DNA of 64,000 bases from Anaerolineae bacterium (lineage in GTDB: Bacteria; Chloroflexota; Anaerolineae; 4572-78; J111): assembly GCA_022071955.1 (NCBI GenBank), contig JAJVIM010000012.1, positions 192,029-256,028 of the forward strand, written 5' to 3'. Shown here in pieces: positions 1 to 8,335 of the stretch (the stretch's first letter is position 1; each line of letters opens with the position of its first letter). The notes beneath the pieces are model-generated. The model was given only the letters and a program-made list of their open reading frames with translations, did not search any database and was not told where the DNA came from. Made by a program: the position numbers and the translations under genes.

Positions 1-374
1 AGATCGGCCACCAGCCGGGCGGTAATGGGCACCCGTGGCTGGTCTTTTTTGTCGGTGCGGCCGTAGCCGTAGTAAGGCACTACCGCCGTAATCCGCCCCG
101 CCGAGTCACGCTTGGCCGTATCGATCATAATGAGCAGTTCCATCAGGTTATCGTTAACGGTAACCATTTGTCCCCGCTCATCATAAGACATGGCAATCGG
201 CTGGATGATGAACACATCTTTACCGCGCACGCTGGTTTTGAGGCGGCAAAAAATGTTCTGATTGGAAAATTTAAACACATCGGCCGGGCACATCGGCACG
301 GCCAATTCGCGGCTGATTTCTTCCGCTAACTCACGATTACCGTTTCCGGTAAAAAGGGCAATCTCGCCGTACAT
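1..374 (-). CDS. prs: Ribose-phosphate pyrophosphokinase, N-terminal part (cut by window edge)
   Basis: Makes PRPP from ribose 5-phosphate and ATP in the cytoplasm, feeding nucleotide, His and Trp synthesis. The visible 124 residues begin MYGEIALFTGNGNRELAEEI and contain SVRGKDVFIIQ, the NDNLMELLIMID stretch, and AGRITAVVPYYGYGRTDKK, all hallmarks of the Prs N-terminal domain. The ATG at 374-372 follows a short leader; the C-terminal half with the PRPP-binding loop lies outside the window. It is read in the same direction as the next upstream gene, whose stop is about 20 bases away, so co-transcription is possible. Family assignment is secure; only the missing part limits it. Confidence 0.93.
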   Translation of the reverse strand, partial: MYGEIALFTGNGNRELAEEISRELAVPMCPADVFKFSNQNIFCRLKTSVRGKDVFIIQPIAMSYDERGQMVTVNDNLMELLIMIDTAKRDSAGRITAVVPYYGYGRTDKKDQPRVPITARLVAD

Positions 375-396
375 CACGTTGTCTCCCCAATCGTTA

Positions 397-1668
397 CTAC
401 AGGTTTTTTAAGGCGACAATTAAACGGTCAACATCGTCCTTGATGTTATAATGGGCCAACCCAACTCTCACCATCCCGCCCGCGCTCTCCAACCCCAGCA
501 GGGTAGTCACACCCATAGCGTAGTAGTTGCCGTCCCACACAAAAATATTGTGGTCGCCCAGGTAAGCCGCCACCTGCTGCGGGCTGTAGCCTTCAACAGT
601 AAAAGCGATGGTGGGGCAGCGCTCGGCAAAATCCTGAAGATCGGTAATGCCGTACAGGGTGAGTTTGGGCACAGTTTGGAGTTGCTCGATGAGGTAAGTG
701 AACAGGTTGCGCTCGAAAACGGTGATGGCCTTCATGGCCTGCTTCAAAGCCTTGCGCCGGCCCTCAAACTGAGGGTAGTCGGCGGCAAACTGGCTGCCGT
801 ACTCCTGCCCCAACGCGGCCAGGTAGTTGACGGCGGCGGTTGTGCCGGCCAGCCCCTCAAAATTGAGCATGCCGGTTTCAAACTTGTGCGAAATATCCGG
901 CGGCGCGGCGGCGACCTGGTAGCGCGGCAGCTTTTCGAGCAGGCTTTGCCGGCCCCACAATACGCCCACATGCGGCCCAAAAAATTTGTACACTGAACAG
1001 ACTAAAAAGTCGCAGCCCAGCGCCTGCACATCGATGGGGCCGTGCGGCGCGTAGTGAACGGCATCGACGTACAGCAGCGCGCCCACGTTGCGGGCCAGCG
1101 CCGCAATTTTGGGGATGGGGTTAATGGTGCCAATGGCATTTGAAGCCAGGCCGACGGCCACCAGTTTGGTTTTATCCGTTAACAACGAGGCCAGATGCTC
1201 CAGGTCGAGCCGGAAGGTTTCGACATCAAAACGGGCCTGTTTGACCAGCACGCCCTGTTCTTCCAGCGCCTGCCACGAAGAAACGTTGGCGTAGTGATCG
1301 AGCCAGGTAACCACAATTTCGTCGCCGGGCTGGAGTGTTTTGCCAATGACGCGGCTCATGCTAAAGGTGAGTGTGGTCATATTTGGCCCAAAAATAATTT
1401 CCTGGGGCGACGGCGCGTTCAAGAAATCGGCCATGGCCTGCCGGGCCTGCTGCACGGTTTCTTCGCAGCGACGGCCGAAAATAAAGTTTTCGTTGGCCAG
1501 CGAGTTGGCGGTAGCGTATTGGTGAGCGACGGCGTCGATGACTTGCCGGGGGACTTGCGTGCCGGCCGGGCCATCAAAAAAGACAAACGGGCGCCCCTGG
1601 TCGTCAACTTCTTGCAAGGCCGGAAACTGGGCGCGAAGGGGAGAGAGGTCAATAGGTTGATCGGTCAT
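397..1668 (-). CDS. Cysteine desulfurase-like class V aminotransferase
   Basis: A fold-type I PLP enzyme of 423 residues, most like the cysteine desulfurase-like subfamily related to SufS/CsdA. Visible motifs are the PLP aspartate and histidine in YVDAVHYAPHG (D202, H205), the Schiff-base lysine in CSVYKFFGPH (K228), and the C-terminal RVGLAHYN segment. The start has GGAG nine bases upstream. In SufS-type enzymes a loop with the motif RxGHHC carries the sulfur-accepting cysteine; here the equivalent region reads VWDGNYYAMG and has no cysteine. The protein may therefore be another PLP lyase or transaminase rather than a true desulfurase. No SUF or ISC partner is adjacent. Family confidence is high, reaction unknown. 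Confidence 0.85.
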   Translation of the reverse strand: MTDQPIDLSPLRAQFPALQEVDDQGRPFVFFDGPAGTQVPRQVIDAVAHQYATANSLANENFIFGRRCEETVQQARQAMADFLNAPSPQEIIFGPNMTTLTFSMSRVIGKTLQPGDEIVVTWLDHYANVSSWQALEEQGVLVKQARFDVETFRLDLEHLASLLTDKTKLVAVGLASNAIGTINPIPKIAALARNVGALLYVDAVHYAPHGPIDVQALGCDFLVCSVYKFFGPHVGVLWGRQSLLEKLPRYQVAAAPPDISHKFETGMLNFEGLAGTTAAVNYLAALGQEYGSQFAADYPQFEGRRKALKQAMKAITVFERNLFTYLIEQLQTVPKLTLYGITDLQDFAERCPTIAFTVEGYSPQQVAAYLGDHNIFVWDGNYYAMGVTTLLGLESAGGMVRVGLAHYNIKDDVDRLIVALKNL

Positions 1669-1737
1669 CAGTAAAGTCTCCAGTGAATTTAAGTACAGAG
1701 CCGGGTTCTGAGTTTAGATGATATACCCCTAAATTGC

Positions 1738-1773
1738 AAAACCTGCACCGATTAAAGCAGAGGTGCAGGTTTT
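1738..1773 (-). terminator. Terminator-like hairpin after glk
   Basis: A perfect 12-bp inverted repeat (AAAACCTGCACC and its complement) with a 12-base loop lies 32 bases past the glk stop. On the minus strand the stem ends in TTTT followed by GCAATTT, so the U-tract is short. It separates glk from the downstream desulfurase-like gene. Confidence 0.65.
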
Positions 1774-1804
1774 GGGTGGGAAGCATCGATGCAAGGCCCG
1801 GCAA

Positions 1805-2788
1805 CTACAAATCCCGGGCGTAGTGAGCCGCGCCCAGCAGGGCCGGCTTTTGGTTGAGGATAACATACACCGGTATCTGGGCCAGCATATCAGAAAAACG
1901 GCCTTTTCTGACAAAAGCGGCCATAAAGGTACCATCTTTGAGTTTGGGCAATATTTTAGGCGGGATGCCGCCGCCAAGGTACACACCGCCCAAAGCCATC
2001 ACCTTTAAAGCCAGGTTGCTGGCTTCTGCACCCAAAATCGAAACAAAAGCGTTGAGGGTTTGAATGCACAATTCGCTGTCGCGCTTGAGGCCGGCCTGCA
2101 CAATGATCGGTGTTGGGTCTGCGGCCTGTTCGATGGCCTTTTTAATGTGCTCGGCCTCTTCGGCGTATTTGTTTTCTTTCAAATAGGCGTAAATATTGGG
2201 GATGCCCAGCCCGCCAGAACAAACGCGCTCGTAGCTAACGTGGCTATATTTTTCCAGCAGGCTTCTGAGCAGGCCTATTTCAAACAGCGAGTTGGGCGCA
2301 AAACTGGCGTGACCGCCTTCTGAGGGCACCATATGGTAGGCGTTGTCGTGATAAAAAAGGATCGCCTCGCCCAGGCCGGTGCCGGGGGCAATCACGGCTT
2401 TGTTTTTGTCGGTGGGCCGGTTGGAAATATCGCCGTTAAGTGCGGCCAAATCTCGCGCCGGCAGGTTAGGAACGGCGTAGGCGATGGCTTCCAGATCGTT
2501 GAGGAGCCGGGCCTGGTTAAACTTAAAAGTTTCACGCAGCGTTTTTTCTGAAATACGCCACGGTAAGTTGGTAATCTGGGCTTCGCCATCAACCACCGGG
2601 CCGGCCACACCAAACACGGCTTTGGTAATGGTTACCTGGGTGTTGGCTAAAAATATCTGGATGATACTTTCCAGGCTGGGGTGATCGGCGCTCTTAAAGG
2701 TGCTTTGAAATTCGGGTTCAACCTCTCCGGTATCCGATACGATAGCCAGATCGGTTTTGGTACCGCCAATATCGCCAATAAGTAACAT
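1805..2788 (-). CDS. glk: Glucokinase (proteobacterial/PF02685 type)
   Basis: Phosphorylates glucose with ATP to glucose 6-phosphate. The 327-residue protein begins MLLIGDIGGTKTDLAIV, the phosphate-1 loop of the ASKHA fold. It has the catalytic aspartate in LLNDLEAIAY (D98), the adenosine-binding PGTGLGEA (about 135-142) and the sugar-binding PSEGGHASFAP (E157, H160). These match the E. coli-type glucokinase family and not ROK kinases, which would show a CxxCGxxGCxE zinc motif. It starts 49 bases after the ppk stop, so it is probably the third gene of a regulator-ppk-glk operon. A polyphosphate-dependent activity is suggested only by that neighbour, not by the sequence. Confidence 0.9.
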   Translation of the reverse strand: MLLIGDIGGTKTDLAIVSDTGEVEPEFQSTFKSADHPSLESIIQIFLANTQVTITKAVFGVAGPVVDGEAQITNLPWRISEKTLRETFKFNQARLLNDLEAIAYAVPNLPARDLAALNGDISNRPTDKNKAVIAPGTGLGEAILFYHDNAYHMVPSEGGHASFAPNSLFEIGLLRSLLEKYSHVSYERVCSGGLGIPNIYAYLKENKYAEEAEHIKKAIEQAADPTPIIVQAGLKRDSELCIQTLNAFVSILGAEASNLALKVMALGGVYLGGGIPPKILPKLKDGTFMAAFVRKGRFSDMLAQIPVYVILNQKPALLGAAHYARDL

Positions 2789-2837
2789 GGTTGCTTCTCT
2801 TTAATTTAGAATTTTTTGGGTTGCCGCCGGCGGCCAT

Positions 2838-4979
2838 CTATCTATTTTGCCGGCGTTTAATAAACTCAAACTGGCTATCGATAACCGGCTCTTTTTCACC
2901 GCGGGGCACGGGGATGTAAGAGCCATCGGCCCGCAGCAGGCGGGCATTGACATTATCTTTGGTGGAAACTTCCAAAATGTCCATCAATTCTTGCTGAAGT
3001 TCCGGCTCTTCGATGGGAAAAAGGGTTTCAATGCGACGGTCAAGGTTGCGTTGCATAAGGTCAGCCGAACCAATGTAAAAGTCGGGCGCGCCGCCGTTTT
3101 GGAAATAATAAATGCGGGTGTGCTCCAAAAACCGGCCAACAACGCTGGTAACGCGAATATTTTCGCTGAGATTGGGGATACCGGGACGCAGCCCACACAA
3201 ACTGCGCACCAGCAGTTCTATCTGCACGCCGGCCATCGAGGCCTGATAAAGCTGCTGGATAAATCTGGGGTCGATCAGGGCGTTCATTTTGAAAATGAGT
3301 TTAGCCGGTTTGCCTTTTTTGGCCCATTTTATTTCCCGCTCAATAAGCGCCGCAAAATTCTTGCGCAGGCTATCGGGCGCGACCAGAAATTTGTTGTAGC
3401 TGTCTTTTTTGGAGTAGCCGGTTAGCGCATTAAACAGATCCGAGGCATCAGCGCCAAATTCCGGTTTGCAGGTCATCAACCCCAGGTCGGAGTAGATTTT
3501 GGCGGTTGACGCGTTATAGTTGCCGGTTCCCAAATGGACATAACGGCGAATGGTATCCTCGTCGCGGCGTACAATCAGGCAAATTTTGCTGTGGGTTTTC
3601 AAGCTCATAAAACCGTAGACCACATGCACGCCTTCGCGTTCAAGGGCTTTGGCCCAACCGATATTGCTTTCTTCGTCAAACCGGGCTTTGAGTTCAACCA
3701 GCGCCGAAACCTGCTTGCCGTTTTCGCTGGCTTCCAGCAGCGCCTCAACCACCGGCGAATTGGTGCCGGCCCGGTACAAGGTTTGTTTAATGGCAATCAC
3801 TTTTGGATCGTGAGCGGCAGCTTTTAGCAGGTCAACCACCGGCAAAAACGAGTCGTAGGGATGGTAAAGCAGAATGTCCTTTTCTCTGATGGCGTCAAAA
3901 ATCTCTTCGCGGCGAGACAATTTGCGCAGCCGGGGATGAAGCGACGGCACATAGGGCGGGTCTTTCAAATCGGGCCGGTCGATGTTGAGCAGGCTCATTA
4001 AGCCGCTCAAGCCCAGCGGGGATTCGCTCTCAAAAATTTCGTCGGGGGAAACGCTCAGGTTTTTGGCCAGCAACTGCCGGATATGTTCGGGGGTGTTTTT
4101 GCCCACGGTCAACCGCACTACAAAACCAAAGCGACGCCGGCGCACGGTGGCTTCGATGGCTTCCAGCAGATCGCTGGCTTCGTTGGCTTCAATTTCAAGG
4201 TCGGCGTTGCGGGTAATACGGAAGTGATGCGACTCAACAATCTCGTAACCGGGGAACAGTTCGGTAAGGTTGTTGGCAATCAAATCCTCCAACCACACAA
4301 ATCGAAACACGCGACGGTTATCACCTCTGGCCCGTTTAATGGGGATAAGCCGGGGCAGCGCGTTGGGCACTTTGATGCGGGCAAAATGCTGCTGCCCGGA
4401 TCCGGGGTCGCGAACAATAACCGCCAGGTTGAGGCTGAGGCTGGAAATGTGCGGAAATGGCCGGCCGGGGTCAACCGCCAGCGGGGTGAGCACCGGGAAT
4501 ATCTCACGCTTAAAATATTCGTTGATGGCTTCCTGCTGAGACCGGCCTAATTCTTTGTAACTGTGCAGAAAAATACCGGCATCGGTCAACTTTGCCCGCA
4601 GTTCGGCAAAGCAGCGGTTCATAACTTTAAGGTTGGTCCGAACCTTTTTTTGGATTGCCCGCAGTTGCTCGGTTGGGGTAAGGCCATCTGAGGGGATAGT
4701 GTTGACGCCAGCGGCCACCTGCTGCATCAACCCGGCCACCCGGATCATAAAAAACTCATCCATATTTGAACTGTAGATGGCCAAAAATTTAACCCGCTCC
4801 AGCAGAGGATGACGCTCTTTTTGCGCTTCTTCAAGCACGCGCCAGTTGAATTCGAGCAGGCTTAACTCGCGGTTAATAAAAAGCGCCGGGTCATCAAGGT
4901 CATACGCCGTCCCTGGCGACAAAACCGTTTGTTTGGTTGGATCGGTGGTCTGTGCAACAATTGCGGGTTGCAACGACAT
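2838..4979 (-). CDS. ppk: Polyphosphate kinase 1
   Basis: Reversibly transfers the gamma-phosphate of ATP onto inorganic polyphosphate. At 713 residues it has the normal PPK1 length. The N-terminal domain is seen in INRELSLLEFNWRVLEEA, the phospholipase-D-like catalytic half in LKTHSKICLIVRRD (the autophosphorylated histidine region) and HLGTGNYN, and the second conserved histidine in LEHTRIYYFQNGG. The C-terminus with RNLDRRIE is intact. The ATG is preceded by GGGAG. It lies 33 bases behind a receiver-domain gene and just ahead of glk. The linkage to a single-domain regulator suggests polyphosphate synthesis is tied to a phosphorelay, as inference only. Confidence 0.96.
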   Translation of the reverse strand: MSLQPAIVAQTTDPTKQTVLSPGTAYDLDDPALFINRELSLLEFNWRVLEEAQKERHPLLERVKFLAIYSSNMDEFFMIRVAGLMQQVAAGVNTIPSDGLTPTEQLRAIQKKVRTNLKVMNRCFAELRAKLTDAGIFLHSYKELGRSQQEAINEYFKREIFPVLTPLAVDPGRPFPHISSLSLNLAVIVRDPGSGQQHFARIKVPNALPRLIPIKRARGDNRRVFRFVWLEDLIANNLTELFPGYEIVESHHFRITRNADLEIEANEASDLLEAIEATVRRRRFGFVVRLTVGKNTPEHIRQLLAKNLSVSPDEIFESESPLGLSGLMSLLNIDRPDLKDPPYVPSLHPRLRKLSRREEIFDAIREKDILLYHPYDSFLPVVDLLKAAAHDPKVIAIKQTLYRAGTNSPVVEALLEASENGKQVSALVELKARFDEESNIGWAKALEREGVHVVYGFMSLKTHSKICLIVRRDEDTIRRYVHLGTGNYNASTAKIYSDLGLMTCKPEFGADASDLFNALTGYSKKDSYNKFLVAPDSLRKNFAALIEREIKWAKKGKPAKLIFKMNALIDPRFIQQLYQASMAGVQIELLVRSLCGLRPGIPNLSENIRVTSVVGRFLEHTRIYYFQNGGAPDFYIGSADLMQRNLDRRIETLFPIEEPELQQELMDILEVSTKDNVNARLLRADGSYIPVPRGEKEPVIDSQFEFIKRRQNR

Positions 4980-5012
4980 ACCTCACTCCCTGTTCAGTTG
5001 TAAATCCGTTGC

Positions 5013-5384
5013 TTACGCCAGGCTGGAGGCGTAATTGTTAACCCTGTCAATCAGATCGGTCAGAATCAGGCTTTTGGAGATGAGTTCTTCGGCGCCGGCA
5101 TCGAGCGCGCGTTTTGCTTGATCGCCTTTGATATAGGCTGATAACACCAAAATCGGGATGGATTTGGTGGTATTATTGGCTTTTATTCTTTCAATAGCCG
5201 TAGCTCCGTCAATGCCAGGCATCATCAAATCCATAATGATTACTGCCGGTTTGTGCTCTATGGCCATTTGAATACCTTTTTGGCCATCCGCCGCTTCCAG
5301 TACCTGGTGTCCGGCGCGGGTTAAAGCTAAACGAAGAAGCATCAGTTGAGTAGGCTCGTCGTCAACGCAAAGTATTGTTGCCAT
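5013..5384 (-). CDS. Single-domain (CheY-like) response regulator
   Basis: A stand-alone receiver domain of 123 residues. The acidic pair D8-D9 (CVDDEP), phospho-acceptor D52 (IIMDLMMPG), switch Ser (LVLSAYI) and K104 (ISKSL) are all present. There is no output domain, so it must act through protein contacts or as a phosphate shuttle. It is the first gene of the operon with ppk and glk, with GGAG ten bases before the ATG and a promoter-like sequence upstream. The cognate kinase is not adjacent. Confidence 0.92.
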   Translation of the reverse strand: MATILCVDDEPTQLMLLRLALTRAGHQVLEAADGQKGIQMAIEHKPAVIIMDLMMPGIDGATAIERIKANNTTKSIPILVLSAYIKGDQAKRALDAGAEELISKSLILTDLIDRVNNYASSLA

Positions 5385-5430
5385 AGGCTTAGAACTCCGG
5401 TGATTGGTGTGCTGGGGTAATACATCCTAG

Positions 5431-5458
5431 ATTATACCACTATTATTGTTTCAGACAA
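5431..5458 (-). promoter_or_regulatory. Candidate sigma-70 promoter of regulator-ppk-glk
   Basis: On the minus strand a perfect TATAAT (5436-5431) is preceded at 16 bases by TTGTCT (5458-5453), a weak -35 match. The -35 lies within a small inverted repeat (ATTGT/ACAAT) that could be an operator. Start of the first gene is about 47 bases downstream. Confidence 0.5.
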
Positions 5459-5542
5459 TAGAGGCCAAAAAGATTTACCAGGACGATACGCGGATTTTAA
5501 CACAACTATAAAATTTGGGGAATACCAAGCGCAGGCGTTGGG

Positions 5543-5581
5543 CAAAAAGAAGCCACGGATCGAGGGGAGTCGACCCGTGGC
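5543..5581 (-). terminator. Rho-independent terminator of the VOC gene
   Basis: A 12-base inverted repeat (GCCACGGGTCGA and GCCACGGATCGA arms, one wobble) with a six-base loop, followed on the minus strand by TTCTTTTTG. It is about 40 bases after the stop of the VOC gene. Confidence 0.85.
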
Positions 5582-5621
5582 AGCCTTTAGCGCAGACGAA
5601 AGGAAACGCAAAAATTACGGG

Positions 5622-6404
5622 TTATTCGGGGTTAAAGAGCTGAATCACGTAAAAATAGGCACCCTGCGGGTCCTGAAGGATGGCAAACCGGCCAACGCCT
5701 GCCGCATCAGAGGGCGGCATTTGCAACTTGCCGCCCAAAGCGGTTGCTCTTTCTACGGCGGCATCGCAATTTTCAACGGCAAAGTACACAGCCCAGTTTG
5801 GTGGCACCTCGCCCCACTCCGGCTGAATTTTCATCATACCGGCGTTGCTGCGTTCACCAACCGTGAAAACGTGGTACACCATCCCGCCCATATCGTTGGC
5901 GCTGTGCCCCCAGCCCAGCAATTTGGTGTAAAATTCGGCGGCTTTGTCCGGGTCGTGGGTCATCAATTCGTTCCAGCTCAGCGAGCCGGGTTCGTTGCAA
6001 ATATCGGCCCCAATATGGTTGCCCGGCTGCCATAACCCCACCATCGCCCCGGTTGGGTCCTGGATAACGGCCATGCGGCCGCTGTCCATTACATCCATCA
6101 CCGGCATCACCACCGTCCCGCCCAATTCGGCCACTTTGCCGGCCACGGCATCGACATTATCCACAGAAACGTACGAAGCCCAATAGGGCGGCATGCCCTG
6201 CTGGCCCGGGTCTTGCTGGTACAACGCGGCCGTATTTTTACCATTTTTTTGCAGCATGGTGTAGACCATGCCCTCGCTAACCGGTATGTCAACAAACGAC
6301 ACCCCGAGTAATTCGGTGTAGAACTTTTTGGCTCCCGCCGCATCTGTTGTGGCCAGGTCCACCCAACAAAAAGTTCCATGCGGATAACTCTTAAATTCGG
6401 TCAC
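5622..6404 (-). CDS. Two-domain VOC family protein (glyoxalase/bleomycin-resistance fold)
   Basis: A 260-residue cytoplasmic protein with two tandem VOC modules, residues about 7-120 (HGTFCWVDLATTDAAGAKKF) and about 135-258 (GSLSWNELMTHDPDKAAEFY). This is the arrangement of the CFP30B-like subgroup. Such proteins bind metals or small hydrophobic ligands; no substrate can be named. The start is a GTG with AAGGGGG seven bases upstream. It is monocistronic, with a near-consensus promoter containing an operator palindrome and a strong terminator, so it is probably controlled by a dedicated repressor encoded elsewhere. Confidence 0.9.
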   Translation of the reverse strand: MTEFKSYPHGTFCWVDLATTDAAGAKKFYTELLGVSFVDIPVSEGMVYTMLQKNGKNTAALYQQDPGQQGMPPYWASYVSVDNVDAVAGKVAELGGTVVMPVMDVMDSGRMAVIQDPTGAMVGLWQPGNHIGADICNEPGSLSWNELMTHDPDKAAEFYTKLLGWGHSANDMGGMVYHVFTVGERSNAGMMKIQPEWGEVPPNWAVYFAVENCDAAVERATALGGKLQMPPSDAAGVGRFAILQDPQGAYFYVIQLFNPE

Positions 6405-6453
6405 AGTAGCCCCCTTTATTTGTAATTTTTATAAGGAATGGATTAACTGTTAC

Positions 6454-6482
6454 AGTATAGAACAAGTGTTCGATTTTGTCAA
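6454..6482 (-). promoter_or_regulatory. Sigma-70 promoter with embedded repressor operator for the VOC gene
   Basis: Minus strand: TTGACA (6482-6477), a 17-base spacer and TATACT (6459-6454). The spacer ends in the palindrome GAACACTTGTTC (6471-6460; 5-bp arms, 2-base centre), abutting the -10. A protein bound there would block RNA polymerase, the usual layout for TetR- or ArsR-type repression. Confidence 0.8.
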
Positions 6483-6638
6483 ATTAAATTTTCTTTACAC
6501 CCTTTCTACCCACCGATACACCTTTTGGGGGATGACGGTATACCGGGTTGACCGTTACAATACAAACAATGACGGCACCAGGAAACTTTTGATCGCCGCC
6601 AACGTACAGCAACACAGGCATTAAACAAGGAGAGATCG

Positions 6639-7379
6639 ATGAACCAGGAACCGATTATCCAGGTTAAAGATGTAGTCAAAAACTTTAAAGTTGGCGACAG
6701 CGAAGTCAACATCCTCAAAGGGATTTCATTTGATGTTAATCAGGGCGAGTTTGTGTCGATTGTGGGGCCATCGGGCAACGGCAAATCGACCCTGCTGAAT
6801 ATGATCACCGGCATCGACCGGCCCAGCGGCGGCGAAATTACCGTTACCGGCGAGCTGGTGACCAAAATGAGCGAAAACCGGCTGGCTGCCTGGCGCGGCG
6901 AAAAAGTGGGCATCATCTTTCAGTTTTTCCAGATGCTGCCGGCGCTGAGCCTGCTGCAAAACGTAATTTTGCCGATGGATTTTGCCGGCAAATATTCCGC
7001 CAAAGAGCGCCGCGAACGGGCTATGGATTTGCTGGAGCTGGTGGGGCTGGCCGACCAGGCCGATAAACTGCCCAGCATGGTTTCCGGCGGGCAGCAGCAG
7101 CGGGCGGCGATCGCCCGGGCGCTGGCCAACGACCCGCCACTGCTGGTGGGCGACGAACCGACCGGCAACCTGGACTCGCGCACGGCCGGCGATGTATTCG
7201 ATCTGTTCTCAAAACTGGTTGAATCTGGCAAAACCATGCTGATGGTTACCCACGACAAAGACCTGGCCGAACGGGTGCCGCGCCGCATTGAAATTACCAA
7301 CGGCCGCATTACCCGTGATGAAATATTAACCAACTGGGCGCAGCCGGCGGCTGTACCGCATTGGGCCACGGCTGCCTGA
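6639..7379 (+). CDS. ABC transporter ATP-binding protein, LolD/MacB type
   Basis: A 246-residue cytoplasmic ATPase of the family that drives FtsX-type (type VII) permeases. Walker A is GPSGNGKST (43-51), the signature VSGGQQQR (148-155), Walker B LLVGDEPTG (about 168-176) and the switch histidine is in MVTHDKD (H205). The ATG has AGGAGAG seven bases upstream. No permease adjoins it; the nearest FtsX-type permease is about 10 kb away on the other strand, which is unusual because these partners are normally side by side. A 64-codon ORF follows before a terminator. Function as exporter, lipoprotein releaser or mechanotransmitter cannot be told apart. Confidence 0.93.
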   Translation: MNQEPIIQVKDVVKNFKVGDSEVNILKGISFDVNQGEFVSIVGPSGNGKSTLLNMITGIDRPSGGEITVTGELVTKMSENRLAAWRGEKVGIIFQFFQMLPALSLLQNVILPMDFAGKYSAKERRERAMDLLELVGLADQADKLPSMVSGGQQQRAAIARALANDPPLLVGDEPTGNLDSRTAGDVFDLFSKLVESGKTMLMVTHDKDLAERVPRRIEITNGRITRDEILTNWAQPAAVPHWATAA

Positions 7380-7400
7380 TTTGTAGTTTAGGGGAGGAAA

Positions 7401-7595
7401 ATGATGCAAGGAAGCACTGAATTAACTTTTCCACTGTGGGGCGTATGGCACAATACCATCCCCACCGCCAATACCGACCAAAAACGGGACCGGAGCGACA
7501 ACGCCGCCGCCGAAACCCGCCAAACCGAAACTGCCGACTCCGGCCGGCGGCGAAACTGGTCGGGCCTCTACCGGATTATCGATCTGGCCGGATAA
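7401..7595 (+). CDS. Small uncharacterised protein downstream of the ATPase
   Basis: An ORF of 64 codons with a strong GGGGAGG sequence three bases before tandem ATGs. It starts 21 bases after the ATPase stop and ends 27 bases before a clear intrinsic terminator, so it fills the last slot of that transcript. The sequence is polar and low in hydrophobic runs, with the short hydrophobic parts LTFPLWGVW and GLYRIIDL at its ends; no membrane segment, cysteine pair or known motif is visible. I do not recognise it. Placement and ribosome binding site are the evidence that it is real. Confidence 0.55.
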   Translation: MMQGSTELTFPLWGVWHNTIPTANTDQKRDRSDNAAAETRQTETADSGRRRNWSGLYRIIDLAG

Positions 7596-7622
7596 ACGGC
7601 CTCACTCAACCTACTATTCACT

Positions 7623-7648
7623 AGACCACCTGCGGGTGGTCTTTTTTT
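7623..7648 (+). terminator. Rho-independent terminator
   Basis: Perfect 8-bp stem (AGACCACC/GGTGGTCT) with a four-base loop, followed by seven Ts. It ends the ATPase-small ORF transcript. Confidence 0.95.
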
Positions 7649-7702
7649 GTTCATCGCATCTCAGCCGGGCGCTTAATTACGACGAGTGTCATATTAAAAA
7701 GG

Positions 7703-7714
7703 TGACAATTGTCA
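7703..7714. promoter_or_regulatory. 12-bp perfect palindrome upstream of the GlcG-like gene
   Basis: TGACAATTGTCA is an exact palindrome about 110 bases before the start codon, with further TGTCA/TGACA half-sites beside it (7687-7707). It is likely an operator. The TATAGT at about 7739 could be the -10, but no good -35 sits at the right distance. Confidence 0.45.
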
Positions 7715-7826
7715 GTGTTATTGCCGCCTTGATCGTGCTATAGTGAGTGTGCAAGAGAAAATCGGTTTACGCCGATTTCAGGCCAAAATCCCCATCAAAG
7801 ATGAATTTAGCAAAGGAGCAAATATT

Positions 7827-8243
7827 ATGACTACAACCATTGATATTACGTTGGACCAGGCCATGGCGGTGGTTCAGGCCGCACGCCAAAAGGCAGAAGA
7901 GCAAGGCACCTTAATGGATATCGCCGTGGTTGATGCCGGAGCCAACTTAAAAGCGTTTGTTCGGATGGATGATGCGTTTCTGGGCAGCATCGACATTTCC
8001 ATCAAAAAAGCCAAAACGGCCCGCTTTTTCAATATGCCCACCGGTGACCTGGGAAAATTAGCCCAGCCCGGCGAGCCTTTGTATCATATTGAATTTTCAA
8101 ATGAAGGGTTGATCACCTTTGCCGGCGGGTTGCCTCTCAAAAATAAACAGGGAGTTATTATCGGCGGCATCGGCGTGAGCGGCAGCAGCGTTGAAAACGA
8201 CCACGACGTGGCTTCAGCCGGCGCAGAAGCATTGCTTAAGTAA
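7827..8243 (+). CDS. GlcG/HbpS family heme-binding-like protein
   Basis: A 138-residue protein of the GlcG/HbpS (PF03928) family, recognisable from [19 protein letters not shown], the [18 protein letters not shown] strand, and the glycine-rich [11 protein letters not shown] near the end. Members bind heme or cobalamin-like ligands, or are encoded beside glycolate oxidase or diol utilisation genes; none of those is here. The ATG at 7827 is chosen over an upstream in-frame start because AAAGGAG lies eight bases before it. It has no signal peptide, so it acts in the cytoplasm. It seems monocistronic. Confidence 0.88.
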   Translation: MTTTIDITLDQAMAVVQAARQKAEEQGTLMDIAVVDAGANLKAFVRMDDAFLGSIDISIKKAKTARFFNMPTGDLGKLAQPGEPLYHIEFSNEGLITFAGGLPLKNKQGVIIGGIGVSGSSVENDHDVASAGAEALLK

Positions 8244-8281
8244 CCCTGCCCCCAACTACGCTCAGCACAAGTATCAGTAAT

Positions 8282-8335
8282 AGCGAAGAATCTCCAGTTT
8301 GGTTTAATCAATGCCCAAACCGGGGATTCTTCGCT
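8282..8335. repeat. Palindromic AGCGAAGAATC repeat unit
   Basis: Two 21-base arms, AGCGAAGAATCTCCAGTTTGG and its complement with two mismatches, separated by 12 bases. No T-tract follows on either strand. It shares the AGCGAAGA(A/G)TCTC core with the element between sucA and sucB, which suggests a dispersed palindromic family. The rest of the 8244-8537 gap holds no convincing gene. Confidence 0.6.

Noticed and set aside
1805..2788. Polyphosphate glucokinase, because of the ppk neighbour
   Set aside because: Motifs fit ATP-type PF02685 glucokinase; polyphosphate glucokinases belong to the ROK family.
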